From Paralichthys olivaceus (lineage: Eukaryota; Chordata; Actinopteri; Pleuronectiformes; Paralichthyidae), in assembly GCF_024713975.1 (NCBI RefSeq), contig NC_091100.1, positions 19,758,501 through 19,822,500 of the forward strand: a stretch of 64,000 nucleotides of DNA, given 5' to 3'. This document shows, in pieces, positions 47,501-58,300 of this stretch (the stretch's first letter is position 1; every line of letters begins with the position of its first letter). Made by a program: the position numbers and the translations under genes. The notes beneath the pieces were generated by a model. That model was not told the origin of the DNA, did no database searches, and saw nothing but the letters and a program-made list of their open reading frames with translations.

Positions 47501-48757
47501 CATCTGTGTCCCATTGAACAGCAGCACCGAGGCCCTTAATCCCAAAGGGTCTCCCAATCCAGGAGATTATCCCGCCTCTTCCCCCCTCCCCTCGGCACAG
47601 CATTGTTTTGCAGTTCTAGCTGGTTACTGTGACCCAGGGGGGATAAGTGGGATGAATGGATACTACAGACTTGGGGTGGCTAGACGGCGTTATCCACAAG
47701 TGCTTTGGATCATCAGTTTCTTTTAACCCTTTTTTTGCAACTGTTCAATTTCAGTTAGGATTTGACCACCAACATCTGAAGTGTGAATCCACCACAACTT
47801 TAAGGCTGAAACCAGGGGGTCTCCATTTATCTGCTCATGTCTTAGATGCAACTGCAAACTGCCAGATGAACATGAGTTGGTGCTTGTTTATGGTGAACAG
47901 AACATAAGGCCAATCATAATCTCTTAAGTAGCATCTTGACATTATGATGTCCCCCATGTCCACATTCCTCACCGAAGACTGTTTCTACAATGTTTATGCA
48001 AATTCTGACATTTTTTGGGGAAAAACTTAAACCTGTAAGCCATGAGGAAGTTGCGTTTAAAGACTGCAGCAGACGACAAAGATCCTCTTCATCACCAAAG
48101 AAGTGACAAAGCCGGTACTGTTGGAGTCTGGATAAGAATATTTGCAGACGCTTGATTCTGTATCAGTTGCTGCCACAGAAGAAGATGAAGAAGAAACCCA
48201 ACCATCATCATCATCAAAATGAAAACAACTTACTTTGATGATGTTGATTTGAACCATGCACACTTTTATGTGTCCATCCAAACCTCACTGTTAATCATAA
48301 CTTCATGACAGATGTTACTCCAAGGCTGTAACAGCCAGCAGCTTCAAAACACCAGCTACTAATCTGAAATATCCATCTGGACTCTCTTCATCACAACCGA
48401 GACTGGAAAATGTGACAAGGCTGTCAACAATTTCCCAACTTGGATGAATAAATTTCATCTATTCTATTCTAGAACAAAAACTGACGTGAGGGGACTCGCT
48501 GAAATCAAAGCAACGACTTACATTTGGGTCATTATGTCATTCAAAAAGACACCGTCCAGTAATTCAGAGAAGTCCAGATACATGCCCCCATCATTTGGCA
48601 CAAAGGTCTTCACCTGTGGCGACAGAAAATACAGATGATAGGGAGACTTCACAGTTTCTAAGCAGGTAAAGAGAGGTTTTCTGATTTGACTTACCCAGGT
48701 GACAAGTGGGCTGAGCATGAACTGGTCCAGACAGGGCAGAAACACTCCACTCTCCAT
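29711..48757 (-). CDS. ccdc88b: CCDC88 family protein (girdin/DAPLE/gipie type), Hook-domain coiled-coil scaffold; best guess CCDC88B
   Basis: 28 exons: 48757-48695, 48613-48522, 45978-45873, 44206-44137, 43641-43583, 43428-43345, 43184-43044, 42924-42743, 41901-41820, 40887-40729, 40624-40478, 39886-39742, 39160-38504, 38408-38203, 38106-37912, 36979-36852, 36744-36606, 36524-36354, 35759-35598, 35444-35167, 35060-34917, 34351-34165, 34058-33913, 33714-33622, 33374-33166, 31550-31323, 31146-31081, 30789-29711. Phases agree throughout; 1805 aa. The family links microtubules and actin to membranes and signalling. Domains: Hook domain at about 1-160 ([27 protein letters not shown]), long coiled coils, a conserved [20 protein letters not shown] at about 1277, then a disordered tail with [19 protein letters not shown] and PPLKPPR. 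Residues about 470-650 (exon 13) are not coiled coil. Neither the girdin GBA motif nor a DAPLE-like GCV end is seen. The non-coiled middle recalls CCDC88B; many blocks also match CCDC88A, so the paralog is uncertain. Confidence 0.85.
31690..31995 (+). repeat. Interspersed repeat family A, copy 2 (CCDC88 intron 25)
   Basis: It shares GCAGGATTATGCAATAATTA, the CAGATCAAGATCAGGGGC motif, AATGTGGTTTTATAAGGAGA and CTGTTGGGCCTTGGC with the other copies, in the same order and plus orientation. Confidence 0.6.
32338..32407 (-). other. Candidate alternative first coding exon inside CCDC88 intron 25
   Basis: An ATG at 32407 opens 23 codons ([20 protein letters not shown] then RSM, strongly basic) and runs into a good donor, T|GTAAGA, at 32338. 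The exon ends in phase 1, exactly the phase that exon 26 (31550) accepts. Joined to exons 26-28 it would give a 480-aa protein made only of the disordered C-terminal tail. An internal promoter or short isoform is inferred; no transcript evidence is available here. Confidence 0.3.
32503..32536 (+). repeat. (GA)n microsatellite with G-run
   Basis: A GAGAGA tract of about 26 bases followed by a run of G. It lies in CCDC88 intron 25 and accounts for the Leu/Ser-rich open frames on the minus strand here. Confidence 0.85.
35880..36040 (+). repeat. Short interspersed repeat in CCDC88 intron 18
   Basis: AAGTAACTTCTGCCTCTAGG, then TCACTCAATCAAAACAGTAA and AGTTTTATGATGATGTGAAG, resemble a recurrent fish repeat that I recall but cannot name. 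Boundaries are uncertain. Confidence 0.3.
37190..37430 (+). repeat. Interspersed repeat family A, copy 3 (CCDC88 intron 15)
   Basis: It has CGCAAAAATTACTGAATGGA, ACACTTGGTGGAAGGATG and ATCTGGATCAGGGGATGG in the family order, plus orientation. A detached 3' piece (GGAGACTGTTGGGTATG, GAGTGCCATCCTAGTG) lies at about 37720-37767 and may belong to the same or a second copy. Confidence 0.55.
39580..39703 (+). repeat. Interspersed repeat family A, copy 4, 3' part (CCDC88 intron 12)
   Basis: TTACTTTCTTTAACATTGCA, CGGACTGATATTCATGAG and a closing AGTGCCATTCTAGTT match the end of the family consensus. Plus orientation; 5' truncated. Confidence 0.5.
39990..40425 (+). mobile_element. Possible solo LTR-like element in CCDC88 intron 11
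   Basis: This stretch has the layout of a retroviral-type LTR: TATAAAGAG near 40259, an ATTAAAG polyadenylation-like signal about 75 bases further, a T-rich/GTCTCG region after it, and TG- and CA-like ends near 39998 and 40415. No internal genes flank it and I could not confirm a target-site duplication. It could equally be ordinary intron. Confidence 0.3.
41250..41395 (-). repeat. tRNA-derived SINE fragment, minus orientation (CCDC88 intron 9)
   Basis: On the minus strand it reads GTGGCTCAGGAGGTCAACAG, then GTTGGTGGTTCGATCCCTGG, the A-box and B-box remnants of a tRNA-related head. A conserved tail follows. The same SINE type occurs in plus orientation at 50610. Confidence 0.6.
45052..45300 (+). 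repeat. Interspersed repeat family B, copy 1 (CCDC88 intron 3)
   Basis: It contains CTAAATCAGGGGCCATAAAG followed by GGGGCCTCAATTTACA. Nearly the same 36 bases occur at about 57484. Similarity beyond that core is patchy. Class unknown. Confidence 0.45.
45404..45570 (+). repeat. Imperfect TCTG/TCCATC minisatellite
   Basis: Repeats of TCTGTCTG and TTTGTC alternate with about three copies of CATCCATCTTTCTGTCTG. All three plus frames are open across it, giving low-complexity Ser/Cys/Leu translations that are not genes. Confidence 0.8.
46980..47385 (+). repeat. GTGGCCC-rich interspersed repeat (CCDC88 intron 2)
   Basis: Motifs such as GTGGCCCA, GTGGGCCA and TGGGCCAAA recur at least eight times in about 400 bases at irregular spacing, for example AACCTAAAGTGGCCCA and GAGCCTAAAGTGGCCCA about 115 bases apart. 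This is typical of a known kind of teleost repeat with internal sub-repeats. It is not coding. Confidence 0.5.
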
Positions 48758-49260
48758 CCTGGCTGAGGTTTGTGGCTGATGAGCCTCAACAGATCATCCA
48801 CTGAGAGCCAGCAGGGAGCTACATGTTCCTCCACAGTGAGTCAGTGTTGCACCATTCAACTCGTCCCGTCCATCTCTGTTCAACTAGAGTTGAACATAGT
48901 TCCACTGCGGATTTAGCCTGTCTGCGTTTCTACGGACAGATTCCTCCTGCAGCTTCACCCATGGGATGTGTCAGTTTAACCGGCGTCGTGTCGATGCTCA
49001 CGCAAAATCTCACCCGCATTTTGTCCCGCAAAACAACGCACAGCCTCCACACACACTCACACACTCATCCTCCTTGGTCCTCTGCTGCAAAGGCATCCGC
49101 TCCTCCTCCTCCTCCTCCTCCTCCTCTGCTCGTCACAGAAACACTCCGCACTGATGTGAGTTTTATTACGAGTCCAGCTCGTTGTTCTAGTAGTTTTGAA
49201 TCCACTGCAGCAAAAGAGCCGTAATATGTTACCATGACGACGGTGCCCCCACCCCAACCT
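48758..49260 (-). promoter_or_regulatory. CCDC88 gene promoter/leader region with (TCC)n tract
   Basis: Sequence immediately upstream of the CCDC88 ATG, moderately CpG-rich around 48900-49060. It contains a (TCC)n run at about 49101-49124 that reads as GGA repeats on the gene strand. Start site and elements are inferred from position only. Confidence 0.35.
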
Positions 49261-51593
49261 GCCACTGTCCAGTTCTTTATTTAATTTTATATTGAATTGT
49301 ATTGTATTCTAGTTAATTTGTTCAAACCTCAGACATCCACTGAATTTAATTCTAATTTCCTAAATATTAAGGTGATTGTTGCCTTATGAGTTTACAAAGA
49401 CAGATTTTCTCTTGTATTAATCATTTGTATCATAAAATGTGAACCCTATTCTCCACAGTTATCACTGATCCTCTGAATACAAAAGCTGCAGCTTCACACT
49501 CATATTCAACCTGGAGCCTCAGGGAGACTGTGATGGTACAACAGCATCACCCTGTGTTGAAGACTGGGACCACATCTCCCACAGATTTATGTTAAAAAAA
49601 ATACTTTACGGTACTCTTACATCAATAGTGTAAGTGTACGTTTAAAGGACGATAGATTGGTAACATTATGAATTGATGATAAATAACAATAATATAAACA
49701 GCCAAATATACAGTTGACTCTATAGTCCACATGTTTTAAATGAAAGAAGTGAAATCCTGTAGAGTTCATGGATGGAAAGTAGCTTTACCTGAGTAAAACT
49801 TTGAGATACTTGTACTATTTTATATTACCTTTACTTATTTTTTTCTAACAGCTTGTTAGTGGTTTTAATGAAAGGGAAACATGAACAATGGTTGAGCTGT
49901 GCTCCATTAGTCAATGCAGATTAAATGACGTTGTAGGAGCTATTTCATTAGTTTGATATATTGTGATTATTATTATTTGTTACATTTGCATTTATATTTC
50001 TAGACACTAGGGGGCACTAAGCACTAGACCAGGGAGGATTCACAATAAAGGTAGCAGGTGTGTAAATGAGGGACAGCACCAGGAAGGGAAATGTTTTTTT
50101 TACCAGAGCATGAGGAGGCGCACATGTATATCTTTGTTTCTGACAGGGAAAATGAAGCTACCCACACTGTCAATTCAGTGTGGACAATGGACCTCTTTAA
50201 TTGCCTGAGTACAACTCAACTAGACTGGTGCCTCAGTGGCTTTTTGTTAAGTTTATTTTGACAGAAATATCCTTTAGACAAATAGCCACAACAGATGTGG
50301 GATCAGGAACTCCGGAGACACAACCATGGAAGACTTATTACCATCAACAAGGACTCCTGACCAGGTTTGGTTGGAATCTGCATGTGAATGTGGTGATAAC
50401 AATAAAATAAACACAACAACAACTAGGCAAAAAGATCCATTTTATAAAGACAGATGAAACTTTCAATGAGATGATTGACAGCTATTGCGTAACCCTGTGT
50501 CTCATTCATGAAATTCAATCATTAAGTGCAGGCAATACACTGTGACATCACAACCTCCTGTATGCAATGCAAATCTAAATGCATTCAAAAGATAATACAG
50601 TACAAATGACTCTGGCTCAGGGTTTAGAGCGGTTGTCCTAGCCAGAAGTTCGGAAGTTCAATCCCAGTCTTCCCTAGTCCGTGTGCCGAAGTGTCCTTGG
50701 GCAAGATACTGAACCCCTAATTTCCTCTGCTCATAGAGAAAGTGCTGCACCTAGATGCACTGTGTGAATGGGTGAACATAAATCTGTCCTGTAAAGCACT
50801 TTGAGTGGTCATCATAATACAGAGCATTTACCATGAATGTGATTTTTGGTGCGTTCGATGGGAAATTTCACACATATTATTATATCAATTATTCTATTGC
50901 TTGTCCTAGTATATATTTTGTATTTGAATATTGCTTTCAATATTCATGCAACAGTACATGCTTATATAACAGTCAACATTTCATTAAGGCAAAACACTAC
51001 AGGTAAGAACGTCTTGTTTTCATGCACTGACCAAAACTGCAGGACCCTGGTCATCACATGTGTCGTTAGAATGCTCTCGCTCCTGCATAATGTTATTGGA
51101 TTCAAACATTCCTGTGTACCTTACACAATATCACAAATAGTGGTTTCTAATAAAAATGTATAGAATTGATGCTTATTTAACACATATCTTTCAGACTTCT
51201 TCAGTTTTTTTGATGACTAGAAATGTCAAGTTCAGCAGCAAACATTCTAGTTTCCTATCTCAATTCTAATGCTGTTTTAGAAAAGGGTTTGTTTCATTCT
51301 ATGAACTTGCTAAAATGTGAATTTAGATGGCTGACACTATTTTCTGATTTATACCGTATGAAAAAGATATATATATAAAATCCACTCTGTGAAATACTGA
51401 CTCCAACATGTCAACAAAATAAACTACGAACTTTTATGTTCACGTCTCTGGTCTGGAAATGTATGCAAATGAGGACATATTTAAATAATTAAATGATGCA
51501 CAATTTGGGAATATAAAGGTAATGTTCGGAAAACTTGTAATACAAAAATTTAACTGAATAATTATCAGGGAAAGATTCATGGTGATTAGTGAA
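49261..51593. other. Intergenic DNA between the PLD5-like gene and the CCDC88 gene
   Basis: AT-rich with no recognisable gene. It holds the SINE at 50610-50835. The open frames here have no family resemblance. Confidence 0.4.
50610..50835 (+). mobile_element. tRNA-derived SINE, plus orientation
   Basis: A tRNA-like head (GGCTCAGGGTTTAGAGCGGT and GTTCGGAAGTTCAATCCCAG, matching A and B boxes) is followed by the conserved body CGAAGTGTCCTTGGGCAAGA and AAAGCACTTTGAGTGGTC. The tail ends near GCATTTACCATGAATG. This is a SINE type I know from many teleosts. It is not a functional tRNA gene: the head is mutated and has no acceptor stem. Confidence 0.75.
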
Positions 51594-51599
51594 TTTATT
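51594..51599 (-). terminator. Candidate polyadenylation signal of the PLD5-like gene
   Basis: AATAAA on the minus strand, about 175 bases beyond the stop codon of the PLD5-like gene. Confidence 0.45.
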
Positions 51600-51772
51600 T
51601 TATCCTCCTCTTCTGTACTGTCTTGACTTTAGTTGTTTGTAATGTGCAAATGATTCAGAGTCAAGGTATTACGTCAGTGTTTTAAAACTTTAAAAGTTTA
51701 AAATCAAGTTTAGGTCTATAGGTCTACATTCTTATATTGTGTACGTGTTTGTTAAAGGTTTCATATTCAGGC

Positions 51773-54700
51773 TTAAGATGCTTTCGGATATATAGACATT
51801 CTGTGCTTATAAAGATACTCCTTCGTCTCTTTATGAATTTCTTCTTGTCGCAGGCTTCTGTATTTACTCTGTGGATATTTGCTTCCATGTAGGCTCTTAG
51901 CGTATTGTGACCTCCAGTCTCTTTCAAAAGCAGCCATGACCTGCTCCAGGATTGTTACTCCCATGTCTTTAGGATCATTTTTCATCTGGACCACCAACCC
52001 AACTCCTGCATTAACGGCAAAGTCACTACCGACCCAGTCGTGGTTCCCTGTGGACAAAAAGCAACGCCGTGGATATAATACAGGTATTACCCAAAAAAAC
52101 CACGAATTACTTTATGTTTCACTGCTGTGTTTTCTTTTCGATGTGATTCTTCTTGATAAAGCGTTATGCATTAGACTATTCCAATACAAATAAGTCCATG
52201 TAAAGTAAAATTCCCCAAATTCAATTATTTTAAATGTAAACTGAGTTAGTTTGGAAACAGTTAATCCACGACCTACCTATGTAGACAGCATTGTCGGTCA
52301 CCATGTACTTGTTGTGGTTGAGTCCATATTGAAAGTCCTCCTTCCGCTCTCTGTGACTGAAAAACCTCTGCAAAAAAATCAGTGTGTGAACAAATGTGTG
52401 AACATAACACAGCCACTAAATATTTGCATAAAACCACTACGGTGGCTGAGAGGGCTCAATGCACTGCAAATCAAGAAAACACATGAAAATATGTGTCAAT
52501 TAAGAAAACAACTTCATCAATTTGATGTCACATGCGGTCTGAAAGTCACAACACTTGCAAATACAGAAAAGTGCTGCAAATAGCTTTGTGAAGTTATTGG
52601 AGACATTTCTGATTTTGCATGTGTTGTGACTTTTGGCAGCGCAGGTATCGCCAAATTGATGAAGTTGTCAATTTGTGTTGAAGTTCACTCACCACCTCTA
52701 GTGAACAGTTTTGCAGGTACATGCAGAGGGACTTGAGGGAGGTGACAAAGTTAAAGGTGAGGGGGTGAGTCTTCTTCCAGAAGCTTATCAGCAGACGAAC
52801 CCTGACTCCTCTCAGTACCACAGCCTCTCTGATCACTTCATCGATGGGTGACCAATACCTATTAGAATAACCATCATTAGCAAACAGTGTTTAACAATAG
52901 AAAGACACTGATATAATCACACAATATGGTCCTTAAATTAAAGTTACATGGATATAAAAAGTTTTTTTTATAAAAACAAACATGTATTTTATATTAGAAT
53001 TTGTTTCCCTCTGGCTCAGGCACTTGAGATCAGGGATGCTGGAAGTTAGTAAGAGTTGAGGATACTGAGAAAAAGTCTTTAAAATGACAACATATATCAT
53101 GCAGTGCTACAATCCTGATTTTGTTCTATTAATTTGACTGGCCAACATTTTAAATCAGGGATTCTTTTGGAACCACTATGTCCACCATTAAAATCCATCG
53201 AACTCTTTCAATTTTTCAGTTACTCTTCTCAGTCATGTTTTATTCCTGTACATCAGACAAGCTACACAGAAAAATTAGATACATAAAATATAAATGGGTG
53301 GATGTTAGCTTCGACTGTGCTTCTCTCAGTGTTTCTCTGGAAAATGAAATGGAATGAGCAAATTCTTTATTGATTTGTTTGATAAAATAATGTTTCAGAC
53401 TTAGTACCTTGTGACTGAGGTTCCTCTGAATCTCCTGTTCACCAGAGGAAGGTAGTCGGTCACAGATATGAAGATAAACTTCTCTGCACTCTGGATGACT
53501 TGATGAATGGCATCTATGTCTCTGGTGCGATCTTTTGAGCAGAAGAGTTCAGGAGAGGTCTGCAGATACATGGATAAATCAAAGTTTGCACCCAAAATAA
53601 TATCCATCCATCCATCATCTATATCTCTTATATATCTCACACCTATGGTCAAATTAAAGTCTTCAATCAACCTAACCCTCCTGATGTGATCAAAAACTAG
53701 TAGATGCAGACAGTGGACAGAAAAGAATCATTTAGCTGGATTTTATTTAGCTTAGTTTGCTTAATTCAGTCCCCAGTGTAAACTTTCAGTGTAACATTTT
53801 GACACCAAGCAAGAGGAAAACGTCTCCACAGCCCTGAATCATTACGAGAGGAAGTGATGCACATGAGCGTGTTGGAGTTGCCAGCAGCCAGTGACAGCAT
53901 GGCTCCATTAGTTCCTATAGGATGATAAATGCCTGAAATACGACTGGTAAGCATCATGTCGCTTAGAGGGTAACAAGATTCATTACTGTCAAATTAGGCT
54001 GAGGTACTAACACATTCAGACCCAAGATGCTCCACAGCGTGATATTAACATGATTAATCATCCACTGTGTGTGTCTGGTATTAGTTGGCGAGGAAGGTTT
54101 TTATAAGGATGTTCCTCCTCTGTTCTCTAAAGCCATGAAATTGCTGCCTTAAGAGGAGAATAAACCAGTCGTAAAAGTTGCTAATGATATATAACCTCTC
54201 TTGTCTATGAGTCTGTGTATTTTTAGCATCTTGTATAAAGTTGACTTATGTGTTAGGATGCAGTAAACGCTGTAACGCGTCAAAGTCGATCCTCACAGAC
54301 ACATAAGCAGTGGCATGGGTGGCGTTGAGCTGCAGCTCCAGGGCGTTGTGCCTCCCGTAGAGGGCTGTAACTCTCTTTGACCAGATGGAGGGGATGTAGT
54401 CCCTCTCGTGGAGCTGCCAGTAAAAGGAAAAGACGCGGTGGAGATCCAGAGCCAGACAGCTGCAGTTAAACAATAACACCCCCAGTTCTTTCCTCTGTGA
54501 CGGGACAAGAAAAGAGCACACACACAGGGAGACATGAGGCTGCAGAAAAGTTATTCATGGAACAGACTCTTTTCACATGACAGAGAGAATATAGTTTCGT
54601 GGGAGTCTAAAATTATGCTGACTGCAGTGCGAGAATAGTAACATATAGTGAGAGAATTTGATGATCTTATAGTAATTTTACCATTAGACTAGGATAAGTT

Positions 54701-55341
54701 TCATTTTCTCTGAGGGGAATTGAAGCAACTAAAGAGTCGTGATGCTGGCAGCCTATTCAAAAAAATGGCTTAGTGTGTTGCTGAGCTAAAAAGACAAAGT
54801 TTAGTTGTAGGGCAGCCATGATGTCTACTCACCCTTAAAAGCAAGTATATCTCCGGCCTTGCACATGACAAACACCTCCTGCTGCATATCTGTAGTTCAC
54901 AGAGCTGCTAGCATGACTCAAAACAGCATAATGATAAGAGTGCAAGAGAAAATCCTTCTAAATACTGAATAATCAGGTCTGTTTGTTAAAATAATCAAAT
55001 TTTGGACTCCACAATTTTGGTGTTTGGAGTTTGCATGTTCCCTGTGTAAGCGTGGGTTTCCTTTCCTCCCACAGTCCAAAGACATGGTGGGGTTAGGTAG
55101 AATGTAAATTGTCTGCAGGTTGTAATGTGAGTGTGAATGGTTGCTTGTCTCTACATGTTGGCTCCGTGATAAGCTGACGACCTGTTCTGGATTCACCCTC
55201 TTGCCTGTAAATGTGATGCATGTAATTTAATAATATGTTTCCAGTGTTCACATTGAGATCAGATTGCATTTAATCATCAAAAACACATTATAGAGCCAGG
55301 TATCAATGAGGTATTTGTCTCTCCTCTTTGCTGCCTGCCTG

Positions 55342-55388
<47 letters not shown>

Positions 55389-58300
55389 CAGACACACACA
55401 CATTAATATACGTGTCTATTCCTTCCTTCCCTCTGGCTCTTTAGTTAATTATACTCAACAGTAGTTCTAACTCCAGCTCGCACTCAAGCATGAAAAGTGC
55501 CAGGTAATCATTTTAAGTTACAGTATGCTAATGATGTCTGGTCCCTCCTCCACTTGAATTATACACTAAATGCGAAGTGAAATGTCACTTGTCTTTCTGA
55601 CACGTCTCAGACAGCAATCTTAAATCATCGCTGATGCTTGATAAGAGTTGCTGGATTTACTAAATATAAAAAGTACTAATCTAGACTGTTATGTTTTAAT
55701 CCCGGTGCGGTGCAGAGGTTATCATTTAATTAAATGTGTGCATGTCAAGCTTTTATTTTCGGAGATCCAAATATACTCTAGCCATTATGAGGTTGGAAAT
55801 TCCTTGCAGATGTGACTGCAGAGGCTCATCCTCGGTCTGATTTCACTCTGCACACTCATGCTTGTTGATGCCTACAATTACCTTTGAGAGTGACCTCCAG
55901 TCCATGTCAGCGCTCCCGATGTAAACATGCTTCCGATCCACAATCACAAACGAGGAATGGAGTCCTCCTCGGGTGAGAGCTGTCATATTAACCCAGTGAA
56001 CATCTGCATCTAGACAGTGAGAGAAACAGAGGGAGTGGAGAGAGCATGAGGGAGAGAATGGTGGAAATTTGCCAATCGGCCTTCGACTGTCTGACGGAAA
56101 AAATGGAAAAGTAAGCGAGCAGTCTGTGAGGCGAAGCCTTTGACAGAACACCAGCGAGTACCATTCGCACATTCATAACTTTTTGACCTTGATTGTGTAC
56201 TTTGGCAGACAGGAGGGTTTTACGACGTGTGCTGTGGAGCTGCTGGATGAGGCTGCATGCTGTTTCCTTGCTGTTTGCAATGTGTGATATTATTGTGCTG
56301 CAAACGTTAAGGTTGGTGCACAAGAAATCAGATAGATTGTGTAAGTAAGGAGATATAAATCTTCCCTCTGGTTTGCTACAGTGACATAACAAACTGCTTT
56401 AATAATATATACAGTATATTAAAAAATGTCAGCCACTCACTGTGCGCTGCCAAGGTCTTCAGTTCAGCAGAGTTCGTCAGACCGCTGGCAATCTTCAGTT
56501 TGACCCCACGAGATTTCAGGCTGAGCAGTTGCTGGAACAAAAGCTGACCCTGAGGAGGTGAGTGATGTTCTGAGTTACTGTTGTCGGGCTGGTGAGCAGT
56601 GTTTCCACATGTCTTTTAAAAAGGGCATCTTCTATCTCAGAAAGACCAAACCTCATTAACAAGACTACACACAGATTTACTTGAAAATAATTGCTTTCCC
56701 TCTTACAGGACACCTGGGAAATGCAGCTGGTCCATTCTGCAGGAATGTCGGGGGCTGCAATCAAACCGTGACTTTGTACCTGTTTGGCAGTGCTTGGCAT
56801 TGTTTCCAGATCCCTGGAGTTCAGGTTCCAGATAGGTGACACCAGCTCAACTGAGTGCTTCGCCTGCTCCAACAGAGTGTGGAGGCCAACAGAGAGAGGG
56901 AGGTGGGGTCTGCCATCCACGGGGAGAGAGAGGTCATCTGGAATGTTCTCCACGAGCACGATGCTGGAAGTAACATGTTTGTGTAAGTGCATGGACTACG
57001 GCTACACGTGTGACATATGTTTTGCGGCAGATGTATCTAATAAATCGACTCAAGTGATGGTAGTTGATTCAGCATCTGGGGTGTGGAATTACAAAGAAGT
57101 GAACTTAGCAAATATTTGTAACCCGCCCCTCATCTCTGCTTGAAACTAATGACTTGAGGCTATATTAGCTGCCACAAGCATAACAAGTTGCATTTTGGGT
57201 GTAGGTGGCAAGGAAGAGGAGTGTGTGGAATAAGCTATGTGCAAGAAGATACTTTATGGATTTTGATCTTTAAAAAAATATATCTACACCACTTATCCTC
57301 TCAAAGATTGCATGTAGGCCAGAGCCACCAGCTGACACTGGGGGGAGAGGTGGGGTACAGCCTGGACAGGTTGCCAGTGTAAAATCATCTATTATTATTC
57401 TGATGCTATATCAGAGGAGTTCTCTTTTAAGAGCTTGTAGGAAAAACCGATAGCACACAGCAGAGGCCAATTAGTTTCTCTCTAAATCAGGGGCCATAAA
57501 GGGGCCACAATTTACACTGGGGGGCCACTCATGTGTCCAACATTCATGCTGATTCAAAAAGGTTCCTGAGGTAAAAGTCATTCATTGTTGAAAATATTTT
57601 GAAAATTGCTCCTCATACAAGCACATTGTGTGCCTCAAAAAGGTTTAGAAAATAAAACGTTCTTGACAAAATGTAAGTGTAACTTTAAGAGAGACTGCTA
57701 TAGGGGCACTTCACGAGCCAATCAGATTTCAGCTCGGGCCTGTGCCCTTTGGCCCTGCCCTGGGGCTGCCTCTGCCTTTACAAAAAGTGATACAGATCAT
57801 GAGGAGGTTGAGATGAGTTCCCCAATGAACAGTTCCTGAATAATTCTGACCTGACAACAAAAAAGTAATTCATAAGTTACTCAAGAATAAATGCAGATAT
57901 GTTATATTAATGAATATTAATTATTTGATTTGGTCAGAGTTTGGTTACTAAATTGGGAAGGCCTTGTTGTGCCGTTATTGAGCATCTTACCGACAGTCTC
58001 TGCTGCAGTTCTCCTCTGTGATTCCATCCTCATCATCTCCCCAAAGGTCTGCTGACGAGAAGATCAGTGCCACCAGCACAGCAGAGCAGCAGAGGAGAGC
58101 GAAGATGGCAATGCTCTTCTGCTGCGTCTAGAAGATCAGCACACACACACACACACACATACACACACACACACATTAGTCACATGCGTTGTAGACCTCA
58201 ACTCTTCTCCTGCAGACGCTGTCAGTTAGTCCCGGGGGTGCACAAAAGGAAAGGCTGTCCTTAGCTGCTAATGTCCTTAGTCAATATGATTGATCAGAGG

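Noticed and set aside
29711-48757. Naming the CCDC88 gene as ccdc88a or ccdc88c
   Set aside because: Many coiled-coil blocks match CCDC88A, but the non-coiled central exon and lack of a GBA motif argue against CCDC88A. The lack of a GCV end and the [10 protein letters not shown] block argue against CCDC88C. CCDC88B is kept as the best but unproven guess.
50610-50690. tRNA gene
   Set aside because: A- and B-box-like sequences are present, but there is no acceptor stem pairing and the downstream body is that of a SINE.
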